DNA from: Achatina immaculata
Lineage: Eukaryota > Mollusca > Gastropoda > Stylommatophora > Achatinidae
Direction: 5' to 3'
NCBI GenBank assembly: GCA_009760885.1
Contig: CM019714.1
Location: 3,893,895-3,957,894 of the forward strand
DNA: 64,000 nucleotides
Both the position numbers and the translations under genes were made by a program. Under the pieces are notes generated by a model. It worked only from the letters and a program-made list of their open reading frames with translations. It was not told the DNA's origin and searched no databases. Every line of letters starts with the position of its first letter. Within the stretch, counting starts at the first letter, position 1. Below are positions 1 through 11,652 of this stretch, piece after piece.

Positions 1-2319
1 AGAAGCCATCAAACACATGAAAAACAACAAAGCACCAGGACCAGATAAAATCACCAAGGAAGAACTGGAAGCATTAGGAGAGCTTGGTATAGAAATAATT
101 ACCAGATTGCTGAATGACATCTATAACAGTAATTATGTCCCATCAGACCTTTTGTAATCAGTTTTCATTGCCCTACCAAAGAAACAAGGTGCAGTTGAAT
201 GTGAAGACCATCGAACCATTATTCTTATGAGCCATGTTACCAAAATCCTGCTTCGTATTGTCATGAGAAGAGTCAGGGCCAAAATAAAACCAGAAATTGC
301 TGAAGAACAGTGTGGCTTCGTCGAAGGAAAAGGCACAAGTAATGCCATATTTATACTGAGAACACTGATAGAGAGATCAATAGAAGTAATGACGGACCTA
401 CATTTATGCCTCATAGACTGCTGTAAAGCATTCGATAAAGTGAGACACACAGAAATTATAAGAATGCTGGAAGACATCAATATAAATGGGAAAGATCTGA
501 AACTTATAAAAAACATATACTGGCAGCAATCAGCAGCAGTGAAGGTTGAGAACCAAATAGGAGCATTCCAAGACATAAAAGTAGGAGTGAGACAAGGATG
601 TGTTCTATCTCCTGACCTCTTCTCCTTGTACAGCGAAAACAGAAATACAGAGATCTTGCCATGAATATCAACTGGCGGGTACAACATTAACAACTTAAGA
701 TATGCAGACAACACAGTTCTGATTGCTAAGAGTGAACGGGAGCTACAGATTTTTCTGGACATCGTGGTTCGTGAAAGTAAAAGTAAAGGTCTCAGCCTGA
801 ATAAAAAGAAGACTGAAGTGATGGTCATCTCAAAGAAAAGAATACCACCAAAATGTAGTATTACCATCGATGGCACAGAACTGAAACAAGTTGATAGATT
901 CAAGTACTTAGGAACAATGATAACAGCTGATGGGAAATGTCACAACGAAATAAAAAGCAGACATACTCAGGCCAAGTCAGCATTCCAGAAAATGAGACAC
1001 ATCTTGTGCAACAGATCCGTATCAATGGAAACAAGATTCAGTTGAATGTGAAGACCATCGAACCATTATTCTTATGAGCCATGTTACCAAAATCCTGCTT
1101 CGTATTGTCATGAGAAGAGTCAGGGCCAAAATAAAACCAGAAATTGCTGAAGAACAGTGTGGCTTCGTCGAAGGAAAAGGCACAAGTAATGCCATATTTA
1201 TACTGAGAACACTGATAGAGAGATCAATAGAAGTAATGACGGACCTACATTTATGCCTCATAGACTGCTGTAAAGCATTCGATAAAGTGAGACACACAGA
1301 AATTATAAGAATGCTGGAAGACATCAATATAAATGGGAAAGATCTGAAACTTATAAAAAACATATACTGGCAGCAATCAGCAGCAGTGAAGGTTGAGAAC
1401 CAAATAGGAGCATTCCAAGACATAAAAGTAGGAGTGAGACAAGGATGTGTTCTATCTCCTGACCTCTTCTCCTTGTACAGCGAAAACAGAAATACAGAGA
1501 TCTTGCCATGAATATCAACTGGCGGGTACAACATTAACAACTTAAGATATGCAGACAACACAGTTCTGATTGCTAAGAGTGAACGGGAGCTACAGATTTT
1601 TCTGGACATCGTGGTTCGTGAAAGTAAAAGTAAAGGTCTCAGCCTGAATAAAAAGAAGACTGAAGTGATGGTCATCTCAAAGAAAAGAATACCACCAAAA
1701 TGTAGTATTACCATCGATGGCACAGAACTGAAACAAGTTGATAGATTCAAGTACTTAGGAACAATGATAACAGCTGATGGGAAATGTCACAACGAAATAA
1801 AAAGCAGACATACTCAGGCCAAGTCAGCATTCCAGAAAATGAGACACATCTTGTGCAACAGATCCGTATCAATGGAAACAAGATTCCGAGTACTTAAATG
1901 TTACTTCGAGCCAATTTTGTTTTATGGGTGTGAAGCATGGTCCATGAATAAGAGAGTACAGCGAGAAATGGAGGCCATGGAATGTGGTTCATAAGAAGGA
2001 TGTTGAAGGTACCATGGACAGCTAAGAAAACCAACGAAAAAGTCTTAAGAGAGGCTGGAGTTAAAAGGCAAATTACAACAAAGATCAGAGGCAGACAAGC
2101 GAGATTTATAGGACATTTTCTGAGAAGAGGACAATTGGAACATGATGTGGAAAGTGGAAAAATTGAGGGAAGAAGAGACAGAGGGAGAAGTTACTGGATG
2201 GGCTGTCAGTGTGGCTAGGAAGAAAGTCACCGGCGGATCTCATCAACACAAAAGACAGGGAATTGTGGAGAGAAATGATCGCCTACGCCGCGCGGCACGG
2301 CACTTGGTTGATTGATTGA
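1..2319 (+). pseudogene. Broken non-LTR retrotransposon reverse transcriptase (LINE family A, copy 1)
   Basis: Reverse transcriptase of a non-LTR retrotransposon, same family as the fuller copy at 58283-60452. It reads from base 2 in one frame: palm region, motif A LIDCCKAFDKV (~405-440), [11 protein letters not shown] (~590-622), then a catalytic box YADN (701-712) where the family has YADD, a FKYLG motif, and a C-terminal FIRRML / GRRDRGR region to ~2195. Damage seen: TAA at 155-157, TGA at 662-664 (repeated at 1509-1511), a frameshift near 1980 and another near 2190. An 847-bp piece is duplicated in tandem. The left end is cut by the window edge. The right end carries a short TTGA tail (2308-2319), as expected for target-primed insertion. 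The loss of the second catalytic Asp alone would abolish polymerase activity. Clade not assigned. Confidence 0.9.
192..1885 (+). repeat. 847-bp direct tandem duplication inside the LINE
   Basis: Bases 192-1038 recur at 1039-1885 with an offset of 847. The translated copies are identical, including the YADN mutation and the internal TGA. The breakpoints share a short AACAAG-like match (just before 192 and just before 1039). The second copy continues normally into the LINE 3' region. Either a very recent duplication or an assembly artefact. Confidence 0.9.
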
Positions 2320-2323
2320 AGTC

Positions 2324-3010
2324 AAGTACACCTGCTGGGCGCCTACACGGACAGTAGAAGATGCCAGGTAAGATACACCTGCTGGGCGCCTACACGGACA
2401 GTAGAAGATGCCAGGTAAGATACACCTGCTGGGCGCCTACACGGACAGTAGAAGATGTCAGGTAAGATACACCTGCTGGGCGCCTACACGGACAGTAGAA
2501 GATGTCAGGTAAGATACACCTGCTGGGAGCCTACACGGACAGTAGAAGATGTCAGGTAAGATACACCTGGTGGGCGCCTACACGGACAGTAGAAGATGTC
2601 AGATAAGATACACCTGCTGGGCGCCTACACGGACAGTAGAAGATGCCAGGTAAGATACACCTGCTGGGCGCCTACACGGACAGTAGAAGATGTCAGATAA
2701 GATACACCTGCTGGGCGCCTACATGGACAGTAGAAAATGCCAGGTAAGATACACCTGGTGGGGGCCTACATGGACAGTAGAAGATGTCAGGTAAGATACA
2801 CCTGCTGGGCGCCTACATGGACAGTAGAAGATGTCAGGTAAGATACACCTGCTGGGGGCCTACATGGACAGTAGAAGATGTCAGGTAAGATACACCTGGT
2901 GGGGGCCTACATGGACAGTAGAAGATGTCAGGTAAGATACACCTGCTGGGCGCCTACATGGACAGTAGAAGATGCCAGATAAGATACACCTGCTGGGCGC
3001 CTACATGGAT
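2324..3010. repeat. 47-bp minisatellite, ~15 copies
   Basis: Units start every 47 bp (occurrences of CACCTGCTGGGCGCCTACA near 2331, 2380, 2427 and so on to 2990). Variants include CTGGTGGG and ACATGG for ACACGG. Most units contain CAGGTAAG, a match to the 5' splice-site consensus on the + strand. Single diverged relatives of the unit lie at 5461-5506 and 7294-7340. Confidence 0.95.
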
Positions 3011-3110
3011 GCTCAGGCATTGACACCAGTCTCTCAGAAGTGTTACGGTTCTTCTCAGTTTTCCGGCATCACCCTAGAGCTTTTCTTGTAGGGGGCTGGA
3101 GTCTGGCCAG

Positions 3111-3609
3111 GGTCTTTACCTGAGTGAGTTGTGTAGCTGGCAACTCTGGAGGATGGGATGTGCTGTCTGTTGCTCTTTGTCTGAGTGAGTTGTGTAGCTG
3201 GCAACTCTGGAGGATGGGATGTGCTGTCTGTTGCTCTTTGTCTGAGTGAGTTGTGTAGCTGGCAACTCTGGAGGATGGGATGTGCTGTCTGTTGCTCTTT
3301 GTCTGAGTGAGTTGTGTAGCTGGCAACTCTGGAGGATGGGATGTGCTGTCTGTTGCTCTTTGTCTGAGTGAGTTATGTAGCTGGCAACTCTGGAGGATGG
3401 GATGTGCTGTCTGTTGTTCTTTGTCTGAGTGAGTTATGTAGCTGGCAACTCTGGAGGATGGGATGTGCTGTCTGTTGTTCTTTGTCTGAGTGAGTTGTGT
3501 AGCTGGCAACTCTGGAGGATGGGATGTGCTGTCTGTTGTTCTTTGTCTGAGTGAGTTATGTAGCTGGCAACTCTGGAGGATGGGATGTGCTGTCTGTTGT
3601 TCTTTGTCG
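3111..3609. repeat. 61-bp minisatellite, ~8 copies
   Basis: TGAGTGAGTTGTGTAGCTGG recurs at 3121, 3182, 3243, 3304, 3365, 3426, 3487 and 3548. Copies differ by one or two bases (GTTGTGT/GTTATGT, TTGCTC/TTGTTC). Open reading here is a by-product of the repeat. Confidence 0.95.
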
Positions 3610-3810
3610 CAGGCACACAGCTCTGTTTGGCCACTTTTCAGCTTCAGGTAAAGATGGTGTCTCAGCCTGTAATGTCCTGTTCACAGCTGGAAGGTTATCA
3701 TTTGAACATTTCTTGACCGTTTGTAGTATTCATCATTTGTTTTTTTTTTTTGGTTTTTTTTTGTGTGGGATGTTGTTTTGTCCATTTGTCTTTATGGTTT
3801 TTAGTCTGTT
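3610..3810. other. Single-copy spacer between arrays
   Basis: About 200 bp of T-rich DNA with poly-T runs near 3740-3765. A short stretch at 3611-3647 lies between a CGCAG and a CAGGTAAAG and could be read as a small exon, but nothing else supports this. Confidence 0.5.
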
Positions 3811-4347
3811 TTTTGTTTGTTCATATCTTAACCTTCTATCAGTCTGTCTTTTGTTTGTTCATATCTTAAGCTTCTATCAGTCTGTTTTTTGTTTGTTCAT
3901 ATCTTAACCTTCTATCAGTCTGTCTTTTGTTTGTTCATATCTTAACCTTCTATCAGTCTGTCTTTTGTTTGTTCATATCTTAAGTTTCTATCAGTCTGTC
4001 TTTTGTTTGTTCATATCTTAAGTTTCTATCAGTCTGTCTTTTGTTTGTTCATATCTTAAGTTTCTATCAGTCTGTCTTTTGTTTGTTCATAACCTAAGCT
4101 TCTATCAGTCTATCTTTTGTTTGTTCATAACCCAAGCTTATATCAGTCTGTCTTTTGTTTGTTCATAACCTAAGCTTATATCAGTCTGTCTTTTGTTTGT
4201 TCATAACCTAAGCTTCTATCAGTCTGTCTTTTGTTTGTTCATAACCTAAGCTTATATCAGTCTATCTTTTGTTTGTTCATAACCCAAGCTTATATCAGTC
4301 TGTCTTTTGTTTGTTCATAACCTAAGCTTCTATCAGTCTGTCTTTTG
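3811..4347. repeat. 38-bp minisatellite, ~14 copies
   Basis: Unit core TCTATCAGTCTGTCTTTTGT, 38-bp period (for example 3841 to 3879). Two subtypes differ at ATATCTTAA versus ATAACCTAA. Confidence 0.95.
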
Positions 4348-4349
4348 AC

Positions 4350-4760
4350 GGGCTATTCGCCCACTTCATTTCCTTGGACGCTACTGTGAGTGGGTATCCA
4401 GTGTATGACTGTTTTATTGAATGTTGCACTTGCTAATGATAGAACTTCTGTCAGGTTGTTCAAGTGTTCACTATTTTGGTGTTTCACTGAGTGTACTACG
4501 GACTGTGAATATGTGGGGAAAAACAAACTATTTGCTTCTCAGCCTGGTTTCTATGTTCTGTTATTTGCTTCTCAGCCCGGTTTCTATGTTGTGTTATTTT
4601 CATTGCTGTAGTTTTTATTATTTCTGTCTTTGCTATGTGGTTATTGAAGTAGGCACTTGTTGGTGTTGTTTGTTGTATGCCTCCTACTCCTCTGTGTTCT
4701 GTGGCGTTTGTAGCGGATCCTTCTGTGTATGTGTGTGTGTGTATGTGTATGTGTGTGTGT
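4350..4760. other. Single-copy DNA inside duplication copy 1
   Basis: About 400 bp between two arrays, repeated at 6156-6569. No coding match recognised. It contains a short internal doublet (CTTCTCAGCCTGGTTTCTAT twice) and ends in a GT-rich run. Confidence 0.6.
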
Positions 4761-4761
4761 G

Positions 4762-5321
4762 CCCACTACTTTCAGGGTGTATATATGTGTGCCAAGTACT
4801 TTCAGGGTGTATATATGTGTGCCCACTACTTTCATGGTGTATATATGTGTGCCCACTTCTTTCAGGGTGTATATATGTGTGCCCACTACTTTCAGGGTGT
4901 ATATATGTGTGCCCACTACTTTCAGGGTGTATATATGTGTGCCCACTACTTTCAGGGTATATATATGTGTGCCCACTACTTTCAGGGTGTATATATGTGT
5001 GCCCACTACTTTCAGGGTGTATATATGTGTGCCCACTACTTTCAGGGTGTATATATGTGTGCCCACTACTTTCAGGGTGTATATATGTGTGCCCACTACT
5101 TTCAGGGTGTATATATGTGTGCCCACTACTTTCAGGGTGTATATATGTGTGCCCAGTACTTTCAGGGTGTATATGTTTGCTCAATACGTTCAGGGTGTAT
5201 ATATGTGTGCCCACTACTTTCAGGGTGTATATATGTGTGCCCACTACTTTCAGGGTGTATATATGTGTGCCCAGTACTTTCAGGGTGTATATATGTGTGC
5301 CCAATACTTTCAGGGTGTATG
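4762..5321. repeat. 30-bp minisatellite, ~19 copies
   Basis: Unit CCCACTACTTTCAGGGTGTA plus TATATGTGTG, exact 30-bp period. Because 30 is a multiple of three, several frames on both strands stay open and repeat a 10-residue unit (such as YFQGVYMCAH). This is not evidence for a protein. Confidence 0.97.
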
Positions 5322-5848
5322 TAATCCATTGCTACCATTGTTTTCTCTTCCTCATTGTTTCATTTTCTTTCTATGTATGCTTGATCTCCCACTTTTGGGA
5401 TTTTTGTTGGGTTTTCCAAGGTGAGAATTTGCACATTGATTGTACAGGCTTGCTTTGTGTATGTAAGACACACCTGCTGGGAGCCTACACGGATGATAGA
5501 AGACCAAAGGCTTCTTGTTTTTGGTTTGGACACAAAAAGCGCACACCTGCTGATTGTTCTCACCGTTTTTCTCCTGTACATTGTCACCTCCAAGCATGGC
5601 CAAGTTTCTCAGGGAAGTCAAGATGTCTGAGACACTCCTTGTGGAAGGAGGGAGGCAGGTAGAGTAGAAGTGTTCTTGCTCTACGCCCAGAATTTCCCTC
5701 TCCCAAAACAAAACAAGATTTAGAAGAAAACAAAACAAGACATAGAAGAAAACAAAACAAGACAGAAGAAAACAAAACAAGACATAGAAGAAAACAAAAC
5801 AAAAAAATACACCAGCTAAACGCAGCAAGTAGGGATCTAGGCTGTCCA
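5322..5848. other. Single-copy DNA ending duplication copy 1
   Basis: About 530 bp, repeated at 7155-7684. It holds a relative of the 47-bp repeat at 5461-5506 and an A-rich tract of AGAAGAAAACAAAACAAGAC-like units (5705-5805, ~25 bp period). No gene recognised. Confidence 0.6.
5461..5506 (+). repeat. Single-copy relative of the 47-bp minisatellite unit
   Basis: Contains CACCTGCTGGGAGCCTACACGG followed by a diverged TAGAAGA segment, matching the unit of 2324-3010. A second relative is at 7294-7340 in duplication copy 2. It may be the seed sequence of the array or a stray copy. Confidence 0.75.
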
Positions 5849-6155
5849 CGGTTTGTTCATATCTTAACCTTCTATCAGTCTGTCTTTTGTTTGTTCATAT
5901 CTTAAGCTTCTATCAGTCTGTCTTTTGTTTGTTCATAACCTAAGCTTATATCAGTCTGTCTTTTGTTTGTTCATAACCTAAGCTTCTATCAGTCTGTCTT
6001 TTATTTGTTCATAACCTAAGCTTATATCAGTCTGTCTTTTGTTTGTTAATATCTTAAGCTTCTATCAGTCTGTCTTTTGTTTGTTCATAACCTAAGCTTA
6101 TATCAGTCTGTCTTTTGTTTGTTCATAACCTAAGCTTATATCAGTCTGTCTTTTG
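5849..6155. repeat. 38-bp minisatellite, ~8 copies (second copy)
   Basis: Same unit as 3811-4347, at the start of duplication copy 2, with fewer units. Confidence 0.93.
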
Positions 6156-6569
6156 ACGGGCTATCCGCCCACTTCATTTCTTTGGACGCTACTGTGAGTG
6201 GGTATCCAGTGTATGACTGTTTTATTGAATGTTGCACCTGCTAATGATAGAACTTCTGCCAGGTTGTTCAAGTGTTCACTATTTTGGTGTTTCACTGAGT
6301 GTACTACGGACTGTGAATCTGTGGGGAAAAACAAACTATTTGCTTCTCAGCCTGGTTTCTATGTTGTGTTATTTGCTTCTCAGCCTGGTTTCTATGTTGT
6401 GTTATTTTCATTGCTGTAGTTTTTATTATTTCTGTCTTTGCTATGTGGTTATTGAAGTAGGCACTTGTTGGTGTTGTTTGTTGTATGCCTCCTACTCCTC
6501 TGTGTTCTGTGGCGTTTGTAGCGGATCCTTCTGTGTATGTGTGTGTGTGTATGTGTATGTGTGTGTGTG

Positions 6570-7154
6570 CCCACTACTTTCAGGGTGTATATATGTGTGC
6601 CAAGTACTTTCAGGGTGTATATATGTGTGCCCACTACTTTCATGGTGTATATATGTGTGCCTACTACTTTCATGGTGTATATATGTGTGCCCACTACTTT
6701 CAGGGTGTATATATGTGTGCCCACTACTTTCAGGGTGTATATATGTGGCCCACTACTTTCAGGGTATATATATGTGTGCCCACTACTTTCAGGGTGTATA
6801 TATGTGTGCCTACTACTTTCAGGGTGTATATATGTGTGCCCACTACTTTCAGGGTGTATATATGTGTGCCCACTACTTTCAGGGTGTATATATGTGTGCC
6901 TACTACTTTCAGGGTGTATATATGTGTGCCCACTACTTTCAGGGTGTATATAGTGTGCCCACTACTTTCAGGGTGTATATGTTTGCTCAATACGTTCAGG
7001 GTGTATATATGTGTGCCCACTACTTTCAGGGTGTATATATGTGTGCCCACTACTTTCAGGGTGTATATATGTGTGCCCAGTACTTTCAGGGTGTATATGT
7101 TTGCTCAATACTTTCAGGGTGTATATATGTGTGCCCAATACTTTCAGGGTGTAT
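6570..7154. repeat. 30-bp minisatellite, ~19.5 copies (second copy)
   Basis: Same unit as 4762-5321. Two units have lost a base or two (near 6745 and 6950), which shifts frame and shows no selection for an open frame. Confidence 0.96.
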
Positions 7155-7684
7155 GTATTCCATTGCTATCATTGTTTTCTCTTCCTCACTGTTTCATTTC
7201 CTTTCTATGTATGCTTGATCTCCCACTTTGGGATTTTTGTTGGGTTTTCCAAGGTGAGAATTTGCACAATGATTGTACAGGCTTGCTTTGTGTATGTAAG
7301 ACACACCTGCTGGGAGCCTACACGGATGACAGAAGACCAAAGGCTTCTTGTTTTTGGTTTGGACACAAAAAAGCGCACACCTGCTGATTGTTCTCACCGT
7401 TTCTCTCCTGTACATTGTCACCTCCAAGCATGGCCAAGTTTCTCAGGGAAGTCAAGATGTCTGAGACACTCCTTGTGGAAGGAGGGAGACAGGTAGAGTA
7501 GAAGTGTTCTTGCTCTACGCCCAGAATTTCCCTCTCCCAAAACAAAACAAGATTTAGAAGAAAACAAAACAAGACATAGAAGAAAACAAAACAAGACAGA
7601 AGAAAACAAAACAAGACATAGAAGAAAACAAAACAAAAAATACACCAGCTAAACGCAGCAAGTAGGGATCTAGGCTGTCCACGG

Positions 7685-7910
7685 TTTGTTATCTACAGAA
7701 AATTCTTGTCTCCTGACTCAACCACAAGCGTCTGTTGTGTTCTGATGCGTCTAATCTCTTCACAACAAGACTACTATCTCCAGTCTTGATCTTTCACGAC
7801 GCTCTGTACAAATATCTAAGTCTGCTGTGATAGTTGTAAACCACAGATACCCCCATCGTCAGCACTATATCTATGACACCATGCAGGAAATGGTGTCTAC
7901 CTTTTAAGTC
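7685..7910. other. Single-copy spacer
   Basis: About 225 bp of mixed-composition DNA with no recognised gene or element. Confidence 0.5.
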
Positions 7911-8250
7911 AAAGCACCTGGTTGTCTGTGACAAAACTTTGATGTAGAAACACCTGGTTGTCTGTGACAAAACTTTGATGTAGAAACACCTGGTTGTCTG
8001 TGACAAAACTTTGATGTAGAAACACCTGGTTGTCTGTGACAAAACCTTGAAGTAGAAACACCTGGTTGTCTATGACAAAACCTTGAAGTAGAAACACCTG
8101 GTTGTCTGTGACAAAACCTTGAAGTAGAAACACCTGGTTGTCTATGACAAAACCTTGAAGTAGAAACACCTGGTTGTCTGTGACAAAACCTTGAAGTAGA
8201 AACACCTGGTTGTCTATGACAAAACCTTGAAGTAGAAACACCTGGTTGTC
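7911..8250. repeat. 36-bp minisatellite, ~9.4 copies
   Basis: Unit contains CACCTGGTTGTCTGTGACAA with a 36-bp period. Two subtypes, ACTTTGATG in the first units and CCTTGAAG in later ones; the later units also alternate CTGTG/CTATG, indicating a 72-bp higher-order step. Confidence 0.95.
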
Positions 8251-8341
8251 TTGTTGTTTATGAGAACACAGTGACAGATTATTAACCACTTCCCAGGCCC
8301 CCCCAGCCCATGCTTATGAAGGGCCCCCCTCTCCTGGACCA

Positions 8342-8526
8342 CACTGTCCATCTCTTTATCTCTGTGTGTTGTTACACATTGTCCATCTCTTTATCTCTGT
8401 GTGTTGTTACACACTGTCCATCTCTTTATCTCTGAGTGTTGTTACACACTGTCCATCTCTTTATCTCTGAGTGTTGTTACACACTGTCCATCTCTTTATC
8501 TCTGAGTGTTGTTACACACTGTCCAT
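8342..8526. repeat. 35-bp minisatellite, ~5.3 copies
   Basis: Unit contains CTGTCCATCTCTTTATCTCT with a 35-bp period (8342, 8377 and so on). Confidence 0.94.
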
Positions 8527-8544
8527 GTTACTACAGTCATGGAG

Positions 8545-9056
8545 CCCCAGAACGTTCACAACACGCTCACAACATGTCCACTACTCTCCCACAACACGCC
8601 CACAACTTGTCCACGACAAGCTCACAACACGTCCACGACACGCCCACAACAATTCACAACACCTTCACAACACACCCATCACACGTTCACAACACGTTCA
8701 CAACACAGCCACAACACGTTCACAACACCCTCACAACACACCCACAACAGTTCACAACACGCCCACAACAGTTCAAAACACCCTCACAACACACCCACAA
8801 CAGTTCACAACACGCCCACAACAGTTCACAACATGCCCACAACAGTTCACAACACCCTCACAACACACCCACAACAGTTCACAACACGCCCACAACAGTT
8901 CAAAACACCCTCACAACACACCCACAACAGTTCATAACACGCCCACAACAGTTCAAAACACCCTCACAACACACCCACAACAGTTCCAAACACGCCCACA
9001 ACAGTTCACAACACGCCCACAACAGTTCACAACACCTTCACAACACGTCCACGACA
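8545..9056. repeat. Degenerate ACA-rich minisatellite
   Basis: Composite of short units such as CCCACAACAGTTCACAACAC and CCCTCACAACACA, with larger blocks of ~53 bp near 8771-8990. Strand-asymmetric (C and A rich). All + frames are open as a consequence. Confidence 0.9.
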
Positions 9057-9301
9057 CGTTCTCTGAAACAGGACGTTTTGTAGCTGTGACGTTGTTAACA
9101 AAGTTGTGCAGATTAGTTACCTCCTTGTCTCCTGTTTGAAAAAAAAAACAACTCATGTGAACTTAACTTAATAAAGTACTGTGCTGTGCTATCTGCTGTA
9201 CTTGTATACATCTGGCATCTCACTTGCTTTCTTTACATGAGATAAGGTGCAGTCATGGAAGCTGTTGCCTACGCCACGTCCTGTTACTTCTTTTTACATC
9301 C
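9057..9301. other. Single-copy spacer with a poly-A signal-like site
   Basis: About 245 bp. A run of A at 9139-9149 and an AATAAA at ~9170 are present; no coding sequence is recognised next to them. Confidence 0.45.
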
Positions 9302-9958
9302 TGTTGACTGATCAAGAATATTGAACTATGTTATAGCTGTAGGAGGCTGTGAATGTACATGTAGTCGGCTGTTGTCTGGATGGACATTATGTGGCGCAAG
9401 ACTTCCTCTTTTATCATAGAACAAACACAAACTGATTCCTTGTTGACTTTTATATTATATAGAACAAACACAATCTGATACGTGGTTGACTTCTACATTA
9501 CATAGAACAAACTGATTCGTGGCTGACTTCTACATTACATAGAACAAACAGATTCGTGGCTGACTTCTACATTACATAGAACAAACAGATTCGTGACTGA
9601 CAGAAGTTTTGTAAATTGGCGGGAAACTATTTCTCCCTTCAAGCCCTCCCCACTTCTCCCTCTTTTCCTGTCGTCTCTCCCCCCCCCCCCCCTCGACTAT
9701 CATATTGCTGAGCTATTCTGTTTACATTCACCAGGGGACCCCCTTAAAACAATGAAGTCTTCGAGGCCCACTTAAAATAAAGAAATCATCCAGTGCCCCG
9801 ACGGATGTCCTGGCTGGACCTTCTATCACAGAGGGCCATGCTGGTTGCAACAACGTTACAACTGATTGTTACATGGAACAATCATTTACAATTGATTGTT
9901 ACATGGAACAATCTCTTTCCAGTCTACGTTTTTTTTTCATGAAGCCGGGCCGCTAGGC
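9302..9958. other. Single-copy part of the 1693-bp unit
   Basis: About 650 bp, repeated at 10995-11652. Includes four imperfect repeats of TACATTACATAGAACAAACA (9440-9590), a poly-C tract (~9681-9692) and a TTACATGGAACAATC doublet. No gene recognised. Confidence 0.6.
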
Positions 9959-10530
9959 AATATGAGCCCCTAGACTTCAGCCTGTGTAGCTAATCTGAAT
10001 CTGCCACTGGTGGAGGTGACAAATATGAGCCCCTAGACTTCAGCCTGTGTAGCTAATCTGAATCTGCCACTGGTGGAGGTGACAAATATGAGCCCCTAGA
10101 CTTCAGCCTGTGTAGCTAATCTGAATCTGCCACTGGTGGAGGTGACAAATATGAGCCCCTAGACTTCAGCCTGTGTAGCTAATCTGAATCTGCCACTGGT
10201 GGAGGTGACAAATATGAGCCCCTAGACTTCAGCCTGTGTAGCTAATCTGAATCTGCCACTGGTGGAGGTGACAAATATGAGCCCCTAGACTTCAGCCTGT
10301 GTAGCTAATCTGAATCTGCCACTGGTGGAGGTGACAAATATGAGCCCCTAGACTTCAGCCTGTGTAGCTAATCTGAATCTGCCACTGGTGGAGGTGACAA
10401 ATATGAGCCCCTAGACTTCAGCCTGTGTAGCTAATCTGAATCTGCCACTGGTGGAGGTGACAAATATGAGCCCCTAGACTTCAGCCTGCTTAGCTAATCT
10501 TAATCTGCCACTGGTGGAGGTTACACATAT
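9959..10530. repeat. 63-bp minisatellite, 9 copies
   Basis: TATGAGCCCCTAGACTTCAG recurs at 9961, 10024, 10087, 10150, 10213, 10276, 10339, 10402 and 10465. Nearly invariant except for the last unit. Confidence 0.96.
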
Positions 10531-10559
10531 GTCGTATGTGAAACAAACCAACAAAAATA

Positions 10560-10878
10560 GAACATACAAACTCGTGGTTGTAAGCGCATCGCACAGAACA
10601 TACAAACTCATGGTTGTAAGCGCATCGCACAGAACATACAAACTCGTGGTTGTAAGCGCATCGCACAAAACATACAAACTCGTGGTTGTAAGCGCATCGC
10701 ACAGAACATACAAACTCGTGGTTGTAAGCGCATCGCACAGAACATACAAACTCGTGGTTGTAAGCGCATCGCACAAAACATACAAACTCGTGGTTGTAAG
10801 CGCATCGCACAAAACATACAAACTCGTGGTTGTAAGCGCATCGCACAGAACATACAAACCCGTGGTTGTAAGCGCAGA
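10560..10878. repeat. 36-bp minisatellite, ~8.8 copies
   Basis: Unit CATACAAACTCGTGGTTGTA followed by AGCGCATCGCACAGAA. Open on both strands because 36 is a multiple of three. Confidence 0.96.
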
Positions 10879-11652
10879 ACGCACCCAGGCGTGTCACTCG
10901 GTCATTTCGTAGTTTCTCGTGACAAGATGAGTCATACAAGAGTTCAACAACTTTTAGTCCAGGCTGTACGCGTTCTGACAAATAAACTAACCAATGTTGA
11001 CTGATCAAGAATATTGAACTATGTTATAGCTGTAGGAGGCTGTGAATGTACATGTAGTCGGCTGTTGTCTGGATGGACATTATGTGGCGCAAGACTTCCT
11101 CTTTTATCATAGAACAAACACAAACTGATTCCTTGTTGACTTTTATATTATATAGAACAAACACAATCTGATACGTGGCTGACTTCTACATTACATAGAA
11201 CAAACTGATTCGTGGCTGACTTCTACATTACATAGAACAAACAGATTCGTGGCTGACTTCTACATTACATAGAACAAACAGATTCGTGACTGACAGAAGT
11301 TTTGTAAATTGGCGGGAAACTATTTCTCCCTTCAAGCCCTCCCCACTTCTCCCTCTTTTCCTGTCGTCTCTCCCCCCCCCCCCCCTCGACTATCATATTG
11401 CTGAGCTATTCTGTTTACATTCACCAGGGGACCCCCTTAAAACAATGAAGTCTTCGAGGCCCACTTAAAATAAAGAAATCATCCAGTGCCCCGACGGATG
11501 TCCTGGCTGGACCTTCTATCACAGAGGGCCATGCTGGTTGCAACAACGTTACAACTGATTGTTACATGGAACAATCATTTACAATTGATTGTTACATGGA
11601 ACAATCTCTTTCCAGTCTACGTTTTTTTTTTCATGAAGCCGGGCCGCTAGGC

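Larger units (their letters stand above)
3811..7684 (+). repeat. Large direct tandem duplication (two copies, ~2.0 and ~1.8 kb)
   Basis: Copy 1 is 3811-5848 and copy 2 is 5849-7684; the unique parts are offset by about 1808 bp. Each copy has a 38-bp array, ~400 bp of unique DNA, a 30-bp array, then ~530 bp of unique DNA ending in GGCTGTCCACGGTTTGTT. Copies differ by scattered substitutions and by array length (38-bp array ~14 versus ~8 copies). The duplication therefore is older than the last changes in array length. Confidence 0.9.

Noticed and set aside
1..2319. Host gene encoding a reverse transcriptase-related protein
   Set aside because: Stops, frameshifts, a lost catalytic residue and a LINE tail show a dead retrotransposon.
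3611..3650. Small exon between CGCAG and CAGGTAAAG
   Set aside because: No partner exons, no recognisable peptide and weak acceptor context.
4421..5662. Long Cys-rich frames (for example IYVCPLLSGC repeats)
   Set aside because: Produced by the 30-bp array; the second copy of the block has indels that break the frame.
8436..9139. Thr/His-rich frames in three forward frames
   Set aside because: All three frames are open at once over an ACA-rich array, which indicates composition and not coding.
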